Source of the DNA: Blasia pusilla
Lineage: Eukaryota > Marchantiophyta > Marchantiopsida > Blasiales
DNA: 64,000 nucleotides
Assembly: GCA_050084515.1 (NCBI GenBank)
Contig: CM114271.1
Span: forward strand, 41,974,001-42,038,000
Direction of reading: 5' to 3'
Below, in pieces: positions 10,445-21,118 of the stretch. Numbering within the stretch: position 1 is the first letter of the stretch; every line of letters begins with the position of its first letter. The notes under the pieces are model-generated. The model saw only the letters and a list, made by a program, of their open reading frames with translations, had not been told where the DNA came from and ran no database searches. Both the position numbers and the translations under genes were made by a program.

Positions 10445-10758
10445 TATTGAAGATTGAGTTACAATCAAGCTCATGAGACACCTGAACTCCTATATTTGGT
10501 ACTCACACAAAGTAGGGAATCTTAATCTTGGTTAGTCAGTTAAGCGCGATTATCTTAACTAGGATTAGTTAATCAGAGTTAGTCTAACTTGAGACTATGG
10601 TTAAGATTAGGGTCAGGGTTGCTTGTACATATCCTATATAATTGAGAAGGGGACCAGCCTCCACTCATTCTCTCATTGCAAAATTTCATTTTTCATGGTG
10701 GTGTGTGAGTGTGAGAGCCGTTTACCACCAACTTATGCTTGTTTAGCAGTTTTCTACA
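10445..10758 (+). repeat. Copia 3' LTR (314 bp)
   Basis: Begins TATTGAAGATTGAG and ends TTTTCTACA, matching 5533-5844 with about 15 substitutions and two 1-bp indels by hand alignment. Confidence 0.9.
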
Positions 10759-10763
10759 TTTTA
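10759..10763. repeat. Copia target-site duplication, right copy (TTTTA)
   Basis: Directly follows the LTR end TTTTCTACA and is identical to 5528-5532. Confidence 0.85.
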
Positions 10764-11202
10764 GATAGTGCAACTCTCAGGAAAGAATTTGCAGCCTTCA
10801 AAATTCAAGCCATGAAAGAATGGAAGGAAAGTCCTTCAACTACTTGTGGTTTATGGTAAGTTGTAGTCCTTCTTTGAAGATGAAGTATGCTAATCTTTGT
10901 GCTTATGTGATGTAGCTAGAGTAAAATGTGTCTCAACATCAACATGTGAAAGAGTTTTTAGTATTCAAAATGTCATTAAGAATCGGTTGAGGAATAACTT
11001 CATTTCTCATCACTTAGAAGCTTTGATGAGGTTTAACATGGAGGAACCATGTGAGAATTTTGAGGTTGATGATGTTCTGATATCCATTGTGGATACATGG
11101 AAACGTTCAAAAGATTATATATTTTTGTATGCTAATCTAAATTTGTACATTGTTTCCCTTGTTCAACGTGCTAAGGAAGGTGAGACTAATTCTACCCCTT
11201 AA
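10759..11202 (+). pseudogene. hAT transposase relic, C-terminal dimerisation domain
   Basis: Continuation of the 4555-5532 transposase after the copia insertion: 'DSATLRKEFAAFKIQAMKEW', then 'CVSTSTCERVFSIQNVIKNR' and 'LRNNFISHHLEALMRFNME'. The second block is the hallmark hAT dimerisation motif (S.S.ERVFS..N.IK...R..L....L..LM). The frame changes near 10857-10897. The domain would mediate transposase dimerisation. The last coding-like sequence ends at a stop at 11200-11202. The two halves together would be shorter than an intact hAT transposase, and the zinc-finger N-terminus is not visible. Confidence 0.8.
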
Positions 11203-12587
11203 TCCTAGTTTCTCTTTGATATCATTACATTTTGTAAATCTATATTATTATTAGAGAGTGCTTCTTCATTTTGAGATGACCTCTCCTATTGACACGTGTC
11301 TTTTTTAACCAATAGAATCAATGGTTGACTAAGCCAATAGGATCGCTCAAATTCAATTGTACACTTAGAATGGGTAATTCAAAATTATACATTGCGCATA
11401 GCACAAACATTAGCCAATCTTATACAATTTGGAATTTGTTATCTTCTTTAGGCTCTAACCCTTCCTACAAAGAGTATTCACTATATGAATACTCTTAGCA
11501 CTTATGGCCTCCAACAGAGGGGGAATCCCAAGTAACAACAAATTAAGTTCTCTAGTATCTCACAATCAAATTAGAAAACTATCTTAGAATGGAATTGTAA
11601 TGATCAAAGATGATGAAAAAAATTACGAAAAAATTGATATGTTGCCCACGAATGCATTTTTTTAATTTAATTACCATTAAATAACACCCATTAACCATAC
11701 TCCACACCTAAGTATTAGGAAGGCAACGGATGATAATATATCAAAACCGAAAAAAATTCCGCTAAAAAACTGATATGCCCCAAAATACTGCCCGAGCTCG
11801 AGCCCTGAGTACCGGGTAGGAAAGTACGTGTACAGCAGCATGAGAGCGGACAGGAAAGGCGAGGAGATGCAACGAGAGCAATCGCGGATCGACCTCGTGG
11901 ACGTATGTCGGTGGCGAGTCCGGCGACAGGGCCAGCACACCGGTAGATTCGATGCGTTCCCTGTCAAGGACATCGGTCGTCCGTTAATAGATCTGGTGCC
12001 GGAACTCCCACCCGCAGCTGGCAGCCCGGGAAGCAGCAGTGACATGAATTGGCGTGGCGCTCGTGAGTGCGTAGGGAAGCTGTACCTTTTCGATTAACTT
12101 TACAGGCGGATGTTGGGGCACCCGGTAGATTTTTGTGTCGATGAGATCGGGGGCGAATTTTGCAGTAGGGCGGGTGGATCGGTCGGGCGTCTCGGTGTAC
12201 CCATCGAAGACTAGAGTGGAGAGCGGTAAGTGACGAGCGGTAGGGTTGACGGAGGTGTGCGTTGTTTTATTGTTGTCATTGTGCGGGGTTTCTGGCGTTG
12301 ATTGTGCTCCGGAATTGGATCTTGTTTGATGAAGATATTTAAAAAAATTTGTTGTGGAGCATTTGGATGCTTTCTCGCCTCTCAGTCGAAGTGTTTATGG
12401 CTTCACTTCAGTTGCCTGTATCCACTTTCCAGGTTGTGTTCTTCTGAAGCATCGGATTTGTGGCTTTGTGTTCAGGTAGTAAATTCGTAGTTTAGTTGGT
12501 GCTGCCGGGATCCTGAGCTTGAGGACGTAAATTTTGCAACTAGTACGGAAAATTGAATCGGGCAGCGTTTTCGGCCTGTGGAGCAGT
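11203..12587. other. Intergenic DNA and likely 5' region of the Rab21 gene
   Basis: 11203-11800 is AT-rich with no recognisable gene. From about 11810 the composition becomes GC-richer and CpG-containing up to 12300, consistent with the promoter and untranslated first exon of the Rab21 gene that starts at 12588. Open frames of 89-122 codons on both strands (11677-12097) overlap each other and resemble nothing known, so they are not called as genes. A TATA box is not obvious. Confidence 0.4.
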
Positions 12588-14395
12588 ATGAGACCAGTGC
12601 CGGCATTCAAGCTGGTCCTTCTTGGAGATGGTATATTTATACGTCTCCTCGCTTTCGTTATTTGATGTTTCGGGCATTAAAATATCTGAAATCATACCTC
12701 AACACCATCAAATTGGAATTTTAGTTATAACCTCGAGATCTTGCATCTGAACACGTTGTAGAATCGAATTGTGAGCTTGAATCAAATTGGAAGCTTGATC
12801 GTTTAGACTTCAATTTTCCTGTGTCTGTTTCGTTCTGTTATCTGATAAGCAGAACGTGAAGGGACCAACGTGGAATATGCTAGAAATGCCTTGGAAGCAG
12901 CGCACAAATTGGGCATGCTTAGGGTTTTGACCATAAGCACAAGTATGTCCCAGGTTCGTCCTTGAGAGTGGCTATCTTGCTTGCAGGGCGTGTTGGGAAA
13001 ACATCCATGGTGCTACGCTATGTCAACAATATTTTCTCGGAGAAGCAAACAGCCACAATTCAGGCATCCTATTTAACGAAGCGAGTGAATGTGGAGGGCT
13101 CCACTGTCACCCTTGCCATCTGGGTGAGTCTTCCTGGTCGGTCTTTCTTCCGTAGTACATGTCTTGTTGATCTGTCAAGGAACTCTGAGAGAGTGGCTTT
13201 AGTTATTCCCCACGGGAAACCTACCATGATATGTGTAGTCATTTGAACCACATCAACGGTTTCTTCTTTCGAAAACTCTTAAGTCCTAGTGCATTCTGTG
13301 ATTTGACATTGTTTCAATTACAAGTCCTTATTTTGTTACAATGTCAAATAGCAGGACACAGCGGGACAGGAACGCTTTCATGCACTGGGACCTATCTACT
13401 ACCGGGATGCTGATGGTGAGCCTATTGATACCTAATTCCCTAGGATCACATTTTGTGATTCTCTTGTATAGGTTTAACATCCTGCAGTTCTGTCATGAGT
13501 ACCAGCAAAGCTAATTTGAGTGATGATATTGTGTCAAATTCTAACTGTATGGTGTTGCTTATTCCAGTTGGTTCTGAGTTTTGTTGTGTTTGGTATCTGG
13601 GAGGACAGCTGCCCTGTTAGTTTATGATCTTATGGATAAGGACAGTTTTAATCGAGTCAAAAGCTGGGTCAAGGAGCTTCGCAAGATGGCAAATAAGAAC
13701 ATTGTGCTTGCAATTGCGGGCAATAAGAGTGACATGGATCGACATCGAACTGTTGACCTTAAAGATTCTGAAAGGTTGTTGACTTTGGTCTCTTGAGTTC
13801 GACTGGATGGTCAAGAAGATCTCGGTTTCCAGTATTGCCAGAGCGGATGACTAGAGTGCAGTGATTGTTGTAAAGTGTCTAGATGCAGTGATGATTGAGC
13901 CATCTATCAATCATTTGGGACAGGGAACTAGTCGAGTAGTATCAGTCATTCTCAAAGGTAGAGTGGATTGCCATTGGTATTGATGCAAGCTAAATTTGAA
14001 TTTAGCTGTCTTTTTATTTGTTTCTTCTGGAGTTCTTAGGGCACTAACTGCTCAGCGAATGCAACACAGCTATGCAGAGTCTATTGGAGCTCATCATTTT
14101 TTGACATCGGCAAAGTTCAATACAGGAATCGACGATGCTTTTCTTGATATCGCAAAACGTAAGTCCTACTACTATCGTGAGCCTTGCTGGTGCTTTTCTC
14201 CAATGATACTCTCATTTCCTTGCACTACTAGGTGATAGCTGGGTTTGAGATCTGCGACTGTTGATGATTACAGGTGTGTTGGAGCAAAGAAGAGGCAGTA
14301 ATCCTGAAGGTATATCAGCTGGACCTCATAGGAAAAGCCTCATCATCATTGATGATCAACCAGAGACGCCACCCGCTTCAAAATGTTGTTCCTGA
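12588..14395 (+). CDS. RAB21: Rab21-class small GTPase (six exons)
   Basis: Rab GTPase predicted to act on early endosomes. Exons: 12588-12630, 12987-13123, 13355-13415, 13609-13774, 14070-14158, 14274-14395; all introns are GT-AG and the phases agree, giving 205 aa. G motifs are complete: P-loop 'GDGRVGKTS' (residues 13-21), 'WDTAGQERF' (60-68, catalytic Gln65), 'NKSD' (119-122), 'TSAK' (148-151). The effector loop 'ATIQASYLTKRVNV' and 'SWVKELRKM' are Rab21/Rab5-group features, with Rab21 the best fit. The protein ends 'KCCS', a dual-Cys geranylgeranylation site. The start is the ATG giving 'MRPVPAFKLVLLGD'. Exon 4 needs the acceptor at 13608 and exon 5 the one at 14069. The gene looks intact. 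It is flanked by the hAT relic upstream. Rab5-like identity is the main alternative. Confidence 0.9.
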
Positions 14396-15416
14396 TAAAC
14401 CTGTGTATATGTAAAATGAATTGATTAAAACTTATTCTTCAGCCTCTGCAATGCAGCTAGTCAGATACAAGCAGTCAAAAGTACTGAGGTGGGACTGATC
14501 CAGAACTATTAGGACAGACTTTCTTTATTGCTAAATGTTTATGGGTAAGGCCAATGGGAAGTAATTTACAGCCTGGTAGGAAAGCTTGACTTAGTGCATG
14601 TTGAGAAAAAATGGATTAGTGGGTGCTGCAAATGGCTGCCACACGAGTGCACACTCCTGCACATGACAAGAAACTCGGTCAGAACCTTAAACCATCTTCC
14701 TTATCCATTTCACTGGTTACTGGGTTGTCCCTTGACTTGGTTATTGGAAGTTGCAAGGACTCTACCCAGTTTTCTATCAGTGAAAAAAGGTTTGCTGCAG
14801 CCGAGGTCATGGCTGGTAAGTGATGGGCTGGATTGTAACATACTGAGGGCCATCAGAACTCAGCAATGAACCCTTTAAGAAACGTGCTTTCTCCACTTCA
14901 AAAAAGCCATAAAAGGGAAAAAAAATCAACAGAAAGTCACCCTTGGCAGGGGGGTGCTTTAGTTTAAGTCTGTAGGATGAGGTAGTGAATTCTTTTTACT
15001 GTCAACATAGTTCAAATTTTAGAGAAGATGGATGAAAATCTCTTTTACAGCACATTTCAATTAATGTGTTAACTGTGACAGCCACCCTTGGCTCGAATAT
15101 GAAGAGTACTTATGAGCAGGATGGAAGAGCAAGAGGGCATTGGTGTATCTCTGATTTAAGTGTTTTGGACAAAGAAATTCGGGTGAATCAAGTTGGGTGA
15201 AGGCATGTGCCAGCGGGTGATGTTGGAGGGTTTGCCAAGGTATGCCATCTAGGATACAGAATCTTGCTTAGGGTAGAAGTTGATTAGATGCTGTACATTG
15301 TGTCATTTCTCTGCCAAGTTTTTGTTCTGCACCTTTGCTTTCAAACATGAGAGAATTGTGGAAAAAGACCTGGTATAAGCGGGAAGTTTAGTGATGGTAC
15401 AAGTTGGCATTGACCC
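14396..15416. other. 3' untranslated/intergenic DNA after Rab21
   Basis: No recognisable gene. Two overlapping open frames at 14594-14869 (91 and 66 codons) show no known domain and no splice support. Part of this stretch is probably the Rab21 3' UTR, but I see no clear AATAAA signal close to the stop. Confidence 0.4.
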
Positions 15417-15550
15417 CTGCTTAATTGAGGTACAGGCCCATGCATTGTAGTATTTGTCATGTCAGCTCAAAAAATATCGGAAGAACTACAGCAACGTGGA
15501 GGTGAGATGACAAATACCACAATGTATGGGCCTATAACTCAATTAAGCAG
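15417..15550. ncRNA. Candidate foldback precursor (miRNA-like or MITE)
   Basis: Two 52-nt arms, 15417-15468 and 15499-15550, are reverse complements except for about five mismatches and one G-U wobble, around a 30-nt loop. The arms pair in register without bulges. A 134-nt stem-loop with a few scattered mismatches over 50 bp is within the shape of plant MIRNA precursors; a young foldback transposon is the alternative. I do not recognise a known mature miRNA. It lies about 1 kb downstream of the Rab21 stop, and which strand would be transcribed is unknown. Confidence 0.5.
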
Positions 15551-15996
15551 CTTACCCTTTCAGTGTAGCAAGTCCATAAGGTGGAAGTCCTGAGCCAAGC
15601 CCAGAATCTTGCTATCTAGTCATAGAGATACGGTTCCAGGTTAAGAGCTGCTCAGATTTTGTGACCCATACCAATTCCTGTCTTCATGTAGTGCTTGTTG
15701 TGTGGCTAGAGAGGGGAGGGTGGTCGATGAGATTATGTCGTTTGTAGGATCAGAAATGATGATGTGTGCATGAAACTCTTGAGTCACAAAATTTGGCGGT
15801 TCAGATTTTCACCATGTAGTTGATTCCAACCAAAGTAGAAATATCTTATGTAGAAATATCATGTAGCCAGCATGTATGTGGCTGGTCTTCTCTTTGAAGT
15901 GGGGATGACCAGCAGTGGACAGTAAGTGTTTTGAAGTTAAAATAGCCAATGTTGTAAAGATATGCTGGTCATATCGGCGCGTCTTCAAAGACGTTG
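15551..15996. other. No gene recognised
   Basis: Intergenic sequence between the foldback and the tandem duplication. No open frame with a recognisable domain. Confidence 0.4.
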
Positions 15997-16475
15997 CTTT
16001 TGTGATTCAATCATTTTGAGCAGAGGGGATTCATGATGTTAAACAGAACTTTTAATAGAGGAACTAGGAAATTGAAGATGGTTCTTGAGGTGGTGAACTT
16101 CAATTATCGAAAGTCAATGAGGTTCAAGGTGAGAGACCAGCTTTGAACTGAGAGAGGATAGTTCAGGTGTTCATCATGAAGGTGAGATATATGTCTTCCC
16201 ATACACCAGGTACTGAACGAGCCTGGATGTGAATGTTTACTTTTGTGATTCAATCATTTCAGCAGAGGGGATTCATGATGTCAAACAGGACTTTTACTAG
16301 AGGAACTAGGAAATTGAAAATGGTTCTTGAGGTGGTGAACTTCAATTATCAAAAGTGGATGAGGTTCAAGGTGAGAGACAAGCTTTGAACTGAGAAAGGA
16401 TAGTTCAGGCGCTAATCATGAAGGTGAGATATTTCCTCCCCTTACACCAGGTTGTGACTGAGCTTGGATGTAAGC
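15997..16475. repeat. Tandem duplication, two units of about 243 bp
   Basis: CTTTTGTGATTCAATCA at 15997 recurs at 16240, and the following about 235 bp match closely (shared landmarks GGAACTAGGAAATTGAA, GGTTCTTGAGGTGGTGAAC and GGATAGTTCAGG). Divergence is estimated at 10-15% by eye. It is non-coding and has no recognised family. Confidence 0.8.
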
Positions 16476-17379
16476 CACATAATTTGTTGCTGGAGTTGGT
16501 TTTGTATGATGATGCATTTGATCACTAATAGGGTGTGTCTAATGTCTCTGGCTGGGGAGAGAGATAGATAATTGGGATAGGACATCTAAAGATTATCCTG
16601 CTTGTTATGATTATGGATAATGATTTGAACATTCACTATTGTCATCCATCTTGAAGTTCCAAAGTGTGCCAACTGCCAGTAACCTCATTACAATAATGAC
16701 TTCATGAGAAAGAAGGTAAACATGGAACAACAATTTTCAACTCAGTTTGTTGTAGAGCAAAGCAATAAATATGAGATTCAGGATTTATCTTAGATCGCAA
16801 AGTGTATGACTGTCAATGAAGGTGCATCATGAGTGTATTGGGATGATGAGTTGGAGAAAGATTCAGTAATAGTTTGATGTTCTATCCAATTACAACATCA
16901 ATTGGAGCATCCAGATTGTATTCACCCGACATGAAGATGAAGGTAGAGAGATGTCCACACACAAGTCATTCAAAGAAAGCAAATCACAACTTGTACTAGG
17001 GAAATTCTTGGATGTAATATGAGTGGTAATGTTGTTTAGATGTTTATTTGCTGATTATTTTGTTCTTATCATTGATAATTAATCACTTTACTTCTTGATA
17101 GAGCTAGGTAAGCTTGTCAATGGGCTTTTTTGTTCTACAAATAAGATTTTCGAGTGATGTATCGAATTGAAGGAGTCAACCATAATTTGGACGAGTTCAG
17201 ACTAGAATTTGGATGAGCACAAGTAAGTGAGATTTTCTTTCCACAAGCCGCATGATTAGAGTGATGATCATTATAACTTATGATGGTGGGATGGTCTTAA
17301 AGCATCTACGCATAGGTAGCATTGGATGAAGAATGACATCAGATCTTACAAGCAGCTTTGAGGTTCAATGGGATGAAAT
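16476..17379. other. AT-rich intergenic DNA, nothing recognised
   Basis: No open frames of note and no recognisable repeat or RNA gene. Confidence 0.4.
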
Positions 17380-17520
17380 GCATGTTTTGCAAGCTTATGA
17401 GGATGGTAGATTGCAAGTGATGTCGCATTCTGTATAGGGAGCCTTGTTAGTATAACATGCGCATGAAGAGTTGTAGCATTTTAGAATGAAACAAATGAGT
17501 AACTTATTTTATATGTTATA
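17380..17520 (+). pseudogene. Relic of a gypsy integrase zinc-binding region
   Basis: Reading through stops gives 'DGRLQVMSHSV', 'HAHEEL', 'HFRMKQMSNLFYM', which parallels the 'RVVPHLV.....RHAHEELGHFGINRIYSLF' block of the gypsy integrase at about 550-650 in this window. It is heavily decayed and short. Confidence 0.45.
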
Positions 17521-19649
17521 TTGATGCAAATAAATTTAGAATAATTGATTGTTTTATTGCATGGTATGTGCAAACATCTTTCATTGTTCTAATTCATTAT
17601 CGATCATAAATTTATTTAGTGAATAGAGCTTGAATATGTTTGAATCTCTCTTATTGATGGAATGTTTTGTTTTATATGCATTGAGAATAACTAAACACTT
17701 TCTAAAATGAAAAAAGTTGGTTGCATTGTGGAACAAAGTGAGTATGTCTTTCTAAATTGAGTGCTGAAATGTGATACAATAATGGTACATTAAAACAATT
17801 GCAAAATTGATTGACCGTGTGTTTAAGTTTAGGAGGGAATTTTAGAGTTTACGTGACAAGATATTAATGGTATATTCTATGACATTTAGAATTATGTTTA
17901 GGCATAAGATTTTGCAAAGATTATGGCTCACATAGTGAACATGATTCGTGCAAGTATGGGTAGTAGAGGGATCATATATGAGATTGGTACCAATAGTTAT
18001 TATGGTTAGCAATGAGGGATTGGATCAAGAGGCAAACATTCTTTGCAGCTTTGTCACCCTAGATTTTGCTTCATAGGTCAGAGCCATATTTATTTATTTC
18101 CTTTTTCTTGATGCTCAAGAGATGTAGAGTTTCCATGGACACAGTGTGTGGATGAAAGCATATTCTCAATGGGTAGGGACATTTCGAAAATCTGTGTCTT
18201 TGGTATTTGAGAACTTAATTATTGTAAAACATTGAGATACATTGATATGTATAGATATTCGGAATGGAGGACATCGATTGATAATCTAGAGGATTTGTTA
18301 GGAGAGTATAACTACTTGTAGAAAATGAGTATGATAATATTTCGCTTGAGTGCATAAGATGCACTATTCTAAGGGTGCATGAGGTATCATCATTTTATAT
18401 ATTCTCTTCAAAAAAAATTGGAATGGAATGACATGATTAGATAAATTATGTGCATGAGTGTGTATCATATCATCTTCCGAAAATCGATAAGACAATAGAG
18501 CGTAAGTCTAGAAGTGGTACCTACAAGCTTGGACCACATATTATGCAAATTTATCAAAGATTTGGCCATCATGTTAATATATGATGGATATCTTAAGGGT
18601 GGTGGATATTACATTTGATTCCACTCTTTACTAGAGTTCTTTACATGCGGCAGATATATTGCATATATGCGTATAATAGATAAGTATGAGTATAAATTTA
18701 TTGTAACATTGTAGACACAAATGCAACAAACAATGTAGTTACATGTGCATTAAGCTTTTTTTTTTTCTATTAGCATCATAGAGATGTATGTCATTATAAC
18801 TAAGAAAACATCAAATAAATTGAAATGTTTTAATTTTTGTTTCTTTTATAATAAATTTTTTTATTATTTTTATATTAATCATCTTTTTATGTTACGCATG
18901 CAACGTTCTATGGAAAATTTATAAATTTATGATATATTCCGTATATCATAAATATATGAAAGGTATATTATATTTTTATTGGTATAAAAATGATACAAGT
19001 CCAAGTTTTGTGACGTACATGGTTATTTGGAGTTAGAGTGATCAGCCTATTGATTGGAAAAACGATTAGAAGCCTCTCAATGGATAGTCATATATGTGTT
19101 TGGTGTTCATCTATAAGTGTGGTTTTTTACTTTACTAGTTGTATGAAGGATACAATGATGTATATCATATAGTGATTGATTGATACACACAATAGTTATC
19201 ATGCCATTCTAAATAGTATGGATACAAATATATCTATATGGAATCTATATTAACACTTAATTGTAAGCCAAGGATAACATACTAGACGGATGAGGAATAC
19301 ATTTGTGTACTACTAAGGATAAAGGGATGGACTAGCTCCATTGCAAGTCCATTTTCCCAAGAGTGGCTATTTTGTGACTCCAATGCAACTACATTTTTGC
19401 GAGTCTAGTTCACGCAACTTCATTGTGGCTTGTAGTAGCCTTGCAAGTCAACGTAGTTTGGTGAGTCCAAGAATCTGCTTTCGCTTCGCAACTATAACGA
19501 CTCGCATGCAACTTACAGTGGATATTCAAATTGACCGTAACATATGTCTACTAGGACTTGCATTTCTACATTTACAAGGTCTCACATTTGAATTGCAAGA
19601 GATTGCAGTGTTTAGAGTTGCAAATGGGAAGTCTTCTTACATTCATTAT
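17521..19649. other. AT-rich intergenic DNA
   Basis: No gene recognised. Contains a 12-nt perfect inverted repeat with a 5-nt loop (ATTTATGATATA at 18925-18936 and its complement at 18942-18953). An unplaced 112-codon open frame starts at 19341; its composition is ordinary and it resembles no known domain. Possibly decayed gypsy sequence continues from 17520 to about 18600. Confidence 0.4.
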
Positions 19650-19694
19650 AAAATGAGATCCTCATCACTCCAAGAGTGATGAGGATCTCATTTT
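19650..19694. repeat. Perfect palindrome, 21-nt arms, 3-nt loop
   Basis: AAAATGAGATCCTCATCACTC at 19650-19670 (21 nt, given here as one arm start AAAATGAGATC and end CATCACTC), spacer CAA, exact reverse complement at 19674-19694. The homology stops sharply on both sides, as expected for a recent snap-back or template-switch duplication. Confidence 0.9.
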
Positions 19695-20818
19695 GTGCTT
19701 GTGATCTTGTTAGGTGATAAGGGAGATGGAAATGCCTCAAAGAGTCAAGAGGGGGACATGATTGGGTGTGATAGGGGTAACATAAATTGGGAATATAGTG
19801 AGGTGCAAGAGATTCCATTTTCATTGGTTTATTTGGTGAAAGGCGAGCACTCACTTGTGATTGCATTAAATAAAGTTTGGATGTTGGCCGTAGTATCTCC
19901 AAAAATATTGAATGAGATCTATGGTTCGGAATATTGGGCCATGCTTGATATGAGGATGCGATGGAAAGACTTAAAACCTGAGAGCATACTCAAAAGTTGA
20001 AAAAGAGGATAATTGCTTGATGTAGAAGAGCCTCAAACTTTCAATGAGTGTTGTGTTGAGGTATGGGCAATATGCTCGTGAGAATTAATGAAGTAAGCAT
20101 ACCAATGGAGGAAATTAAATAAGTTGATCAATAGAAAAAAATAAAAATTTTCAGAATGTGAGATAGGTAACCGTAGGTTAAGGACTCATTTGTATATAAA
20201 CGTAAATTATCCATTTGATTATAATAAAGAAAAATGTATAATTTTTGCGCAATGTGTTAATATATCTATCACTCTACATTGTTCACTTTTTGCAAAGTTT
20301 GTCTATTCTTAGGAATATGTGTCATAACATATTTCCACCCATGAAAGGACAGATGATTAATGTAGAAACATTCCTCCATTGAGAAAAAGACAAAAGGTTC
20401 ATTGCTTTCTTATCATCTTGTTGGTGGAATTACATATCCATCTCAAACATACCACAATTGTCCATGAAAATGGAGGGCATAGGGCCTTAATACCTCAAGG
20501 AGTATCAGATGTCATCGAAATTACAAGGCAAGCACTTGGAAGGTGCGGAAAACCAACTCTAATACCTTCTCTAACACTAATTATTGGAGGCTCTCTTCAA
20601 CAAATTTTTTGTCATGTATGGATGCTTGTGATTCTTGCTCAAAAGTGCAACATACTTCATTGTGTTGACTTCGTGTACATCACTTATCCAAATCTTTGAT
20701 TCAAAAATGCGGACCACCCCTCGTAAGTGCTTGAATGGTTGAGCACATCAATCATGAAGGATCTAGTTTTGAATTGTGGAAATTATATTTATGTTGCTAT
20801 AATGAGATATGAATGCTC
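19695..20818. other. Intergenic DNA, unrecognised open frames
   Basis: Open frames at 19695-20000 (101 codons) and 20379-20699 (106 codons) are not recognisable and lack splice or domain support. Possibly remnants of a gag-like or plant transposon gene; no function is proposed. Confidence 0.3.
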
Positions 20819-21118
20819 AAGTTTGCATATGGATAAAGTCTCTGTCCGAGGATATGTCCATGTCCGTGGACGTATGTCCGTCTTATAGATGGACTTGTCC
20901 ATGTGGGCCCCATCTCCCCCTTCTTTCTCATTTCTCCCATTTTCCTTTGTGATCCGCATTTTCTTGTTTCTTCCTCCTTCCACTTCCACTCTCTCCCCCC
21001 TTATTGCCCCACCCACCCTTGCCTTACTCTCTATTATGACCTATAAGTGTGGGATCCACCTTTTGCAATCCATATTCATGAACATGTCCAAACTTGTCCA
21101 TCCATGTCCGTGTTAGGG
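20819..21118 (+). repeat. Dispersed repeat with GTCC-rich ends, copy 1 (about 300 bp)
   Basis: Starts AAGTTTGCATATGGATAAAG, carries repeated GTCCATGTCCGTGGAC words, a long pyrimidine-rich middle, a CTATAAGTGTGGG block, and ends with ACATGTCC...CTTGTCC...CCATGTCCGTG. It shares this layout with 31785-32085 and 63819-64000. It is non-coding; open frames within it are shadows of the C/T-rich centre. Family unknown (MITE or SINE-like). Confidence 0.75.

Larger units (their letters stand above)
5533..10758 (+). mobile_element. Ty1/copia retrotransposon, complete but inactivated, nested in hAT relic
   Basis: 5.2-kb element with two LTRs (312 and 314 bp), a methionine-initiator-type primer binding site, gag, protease, integrase, RT, RNase H and a polypurine tract, in copia order (INT before RT). 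TTTTA target duplications flank it. By my hand alignment the LTRs differ by about 15 substitutions and two 1-bp indels (roughly 5%), so the insertion is not recent. All coding domains carry stops or frameshifts. The LTR termini are TA...CA; the same boundary is obtained independently for the reverse-strand copy at 50667-54925. Confidence 0.92.

Noticed and set aside
11677-12097. Overlapping frames of 122 (minus) and 89 (plus) codons upstream of Rab21
   Set aside because: Mutually antisense in a GC-rich promoter region, no domains; more likely untranslated DNA.
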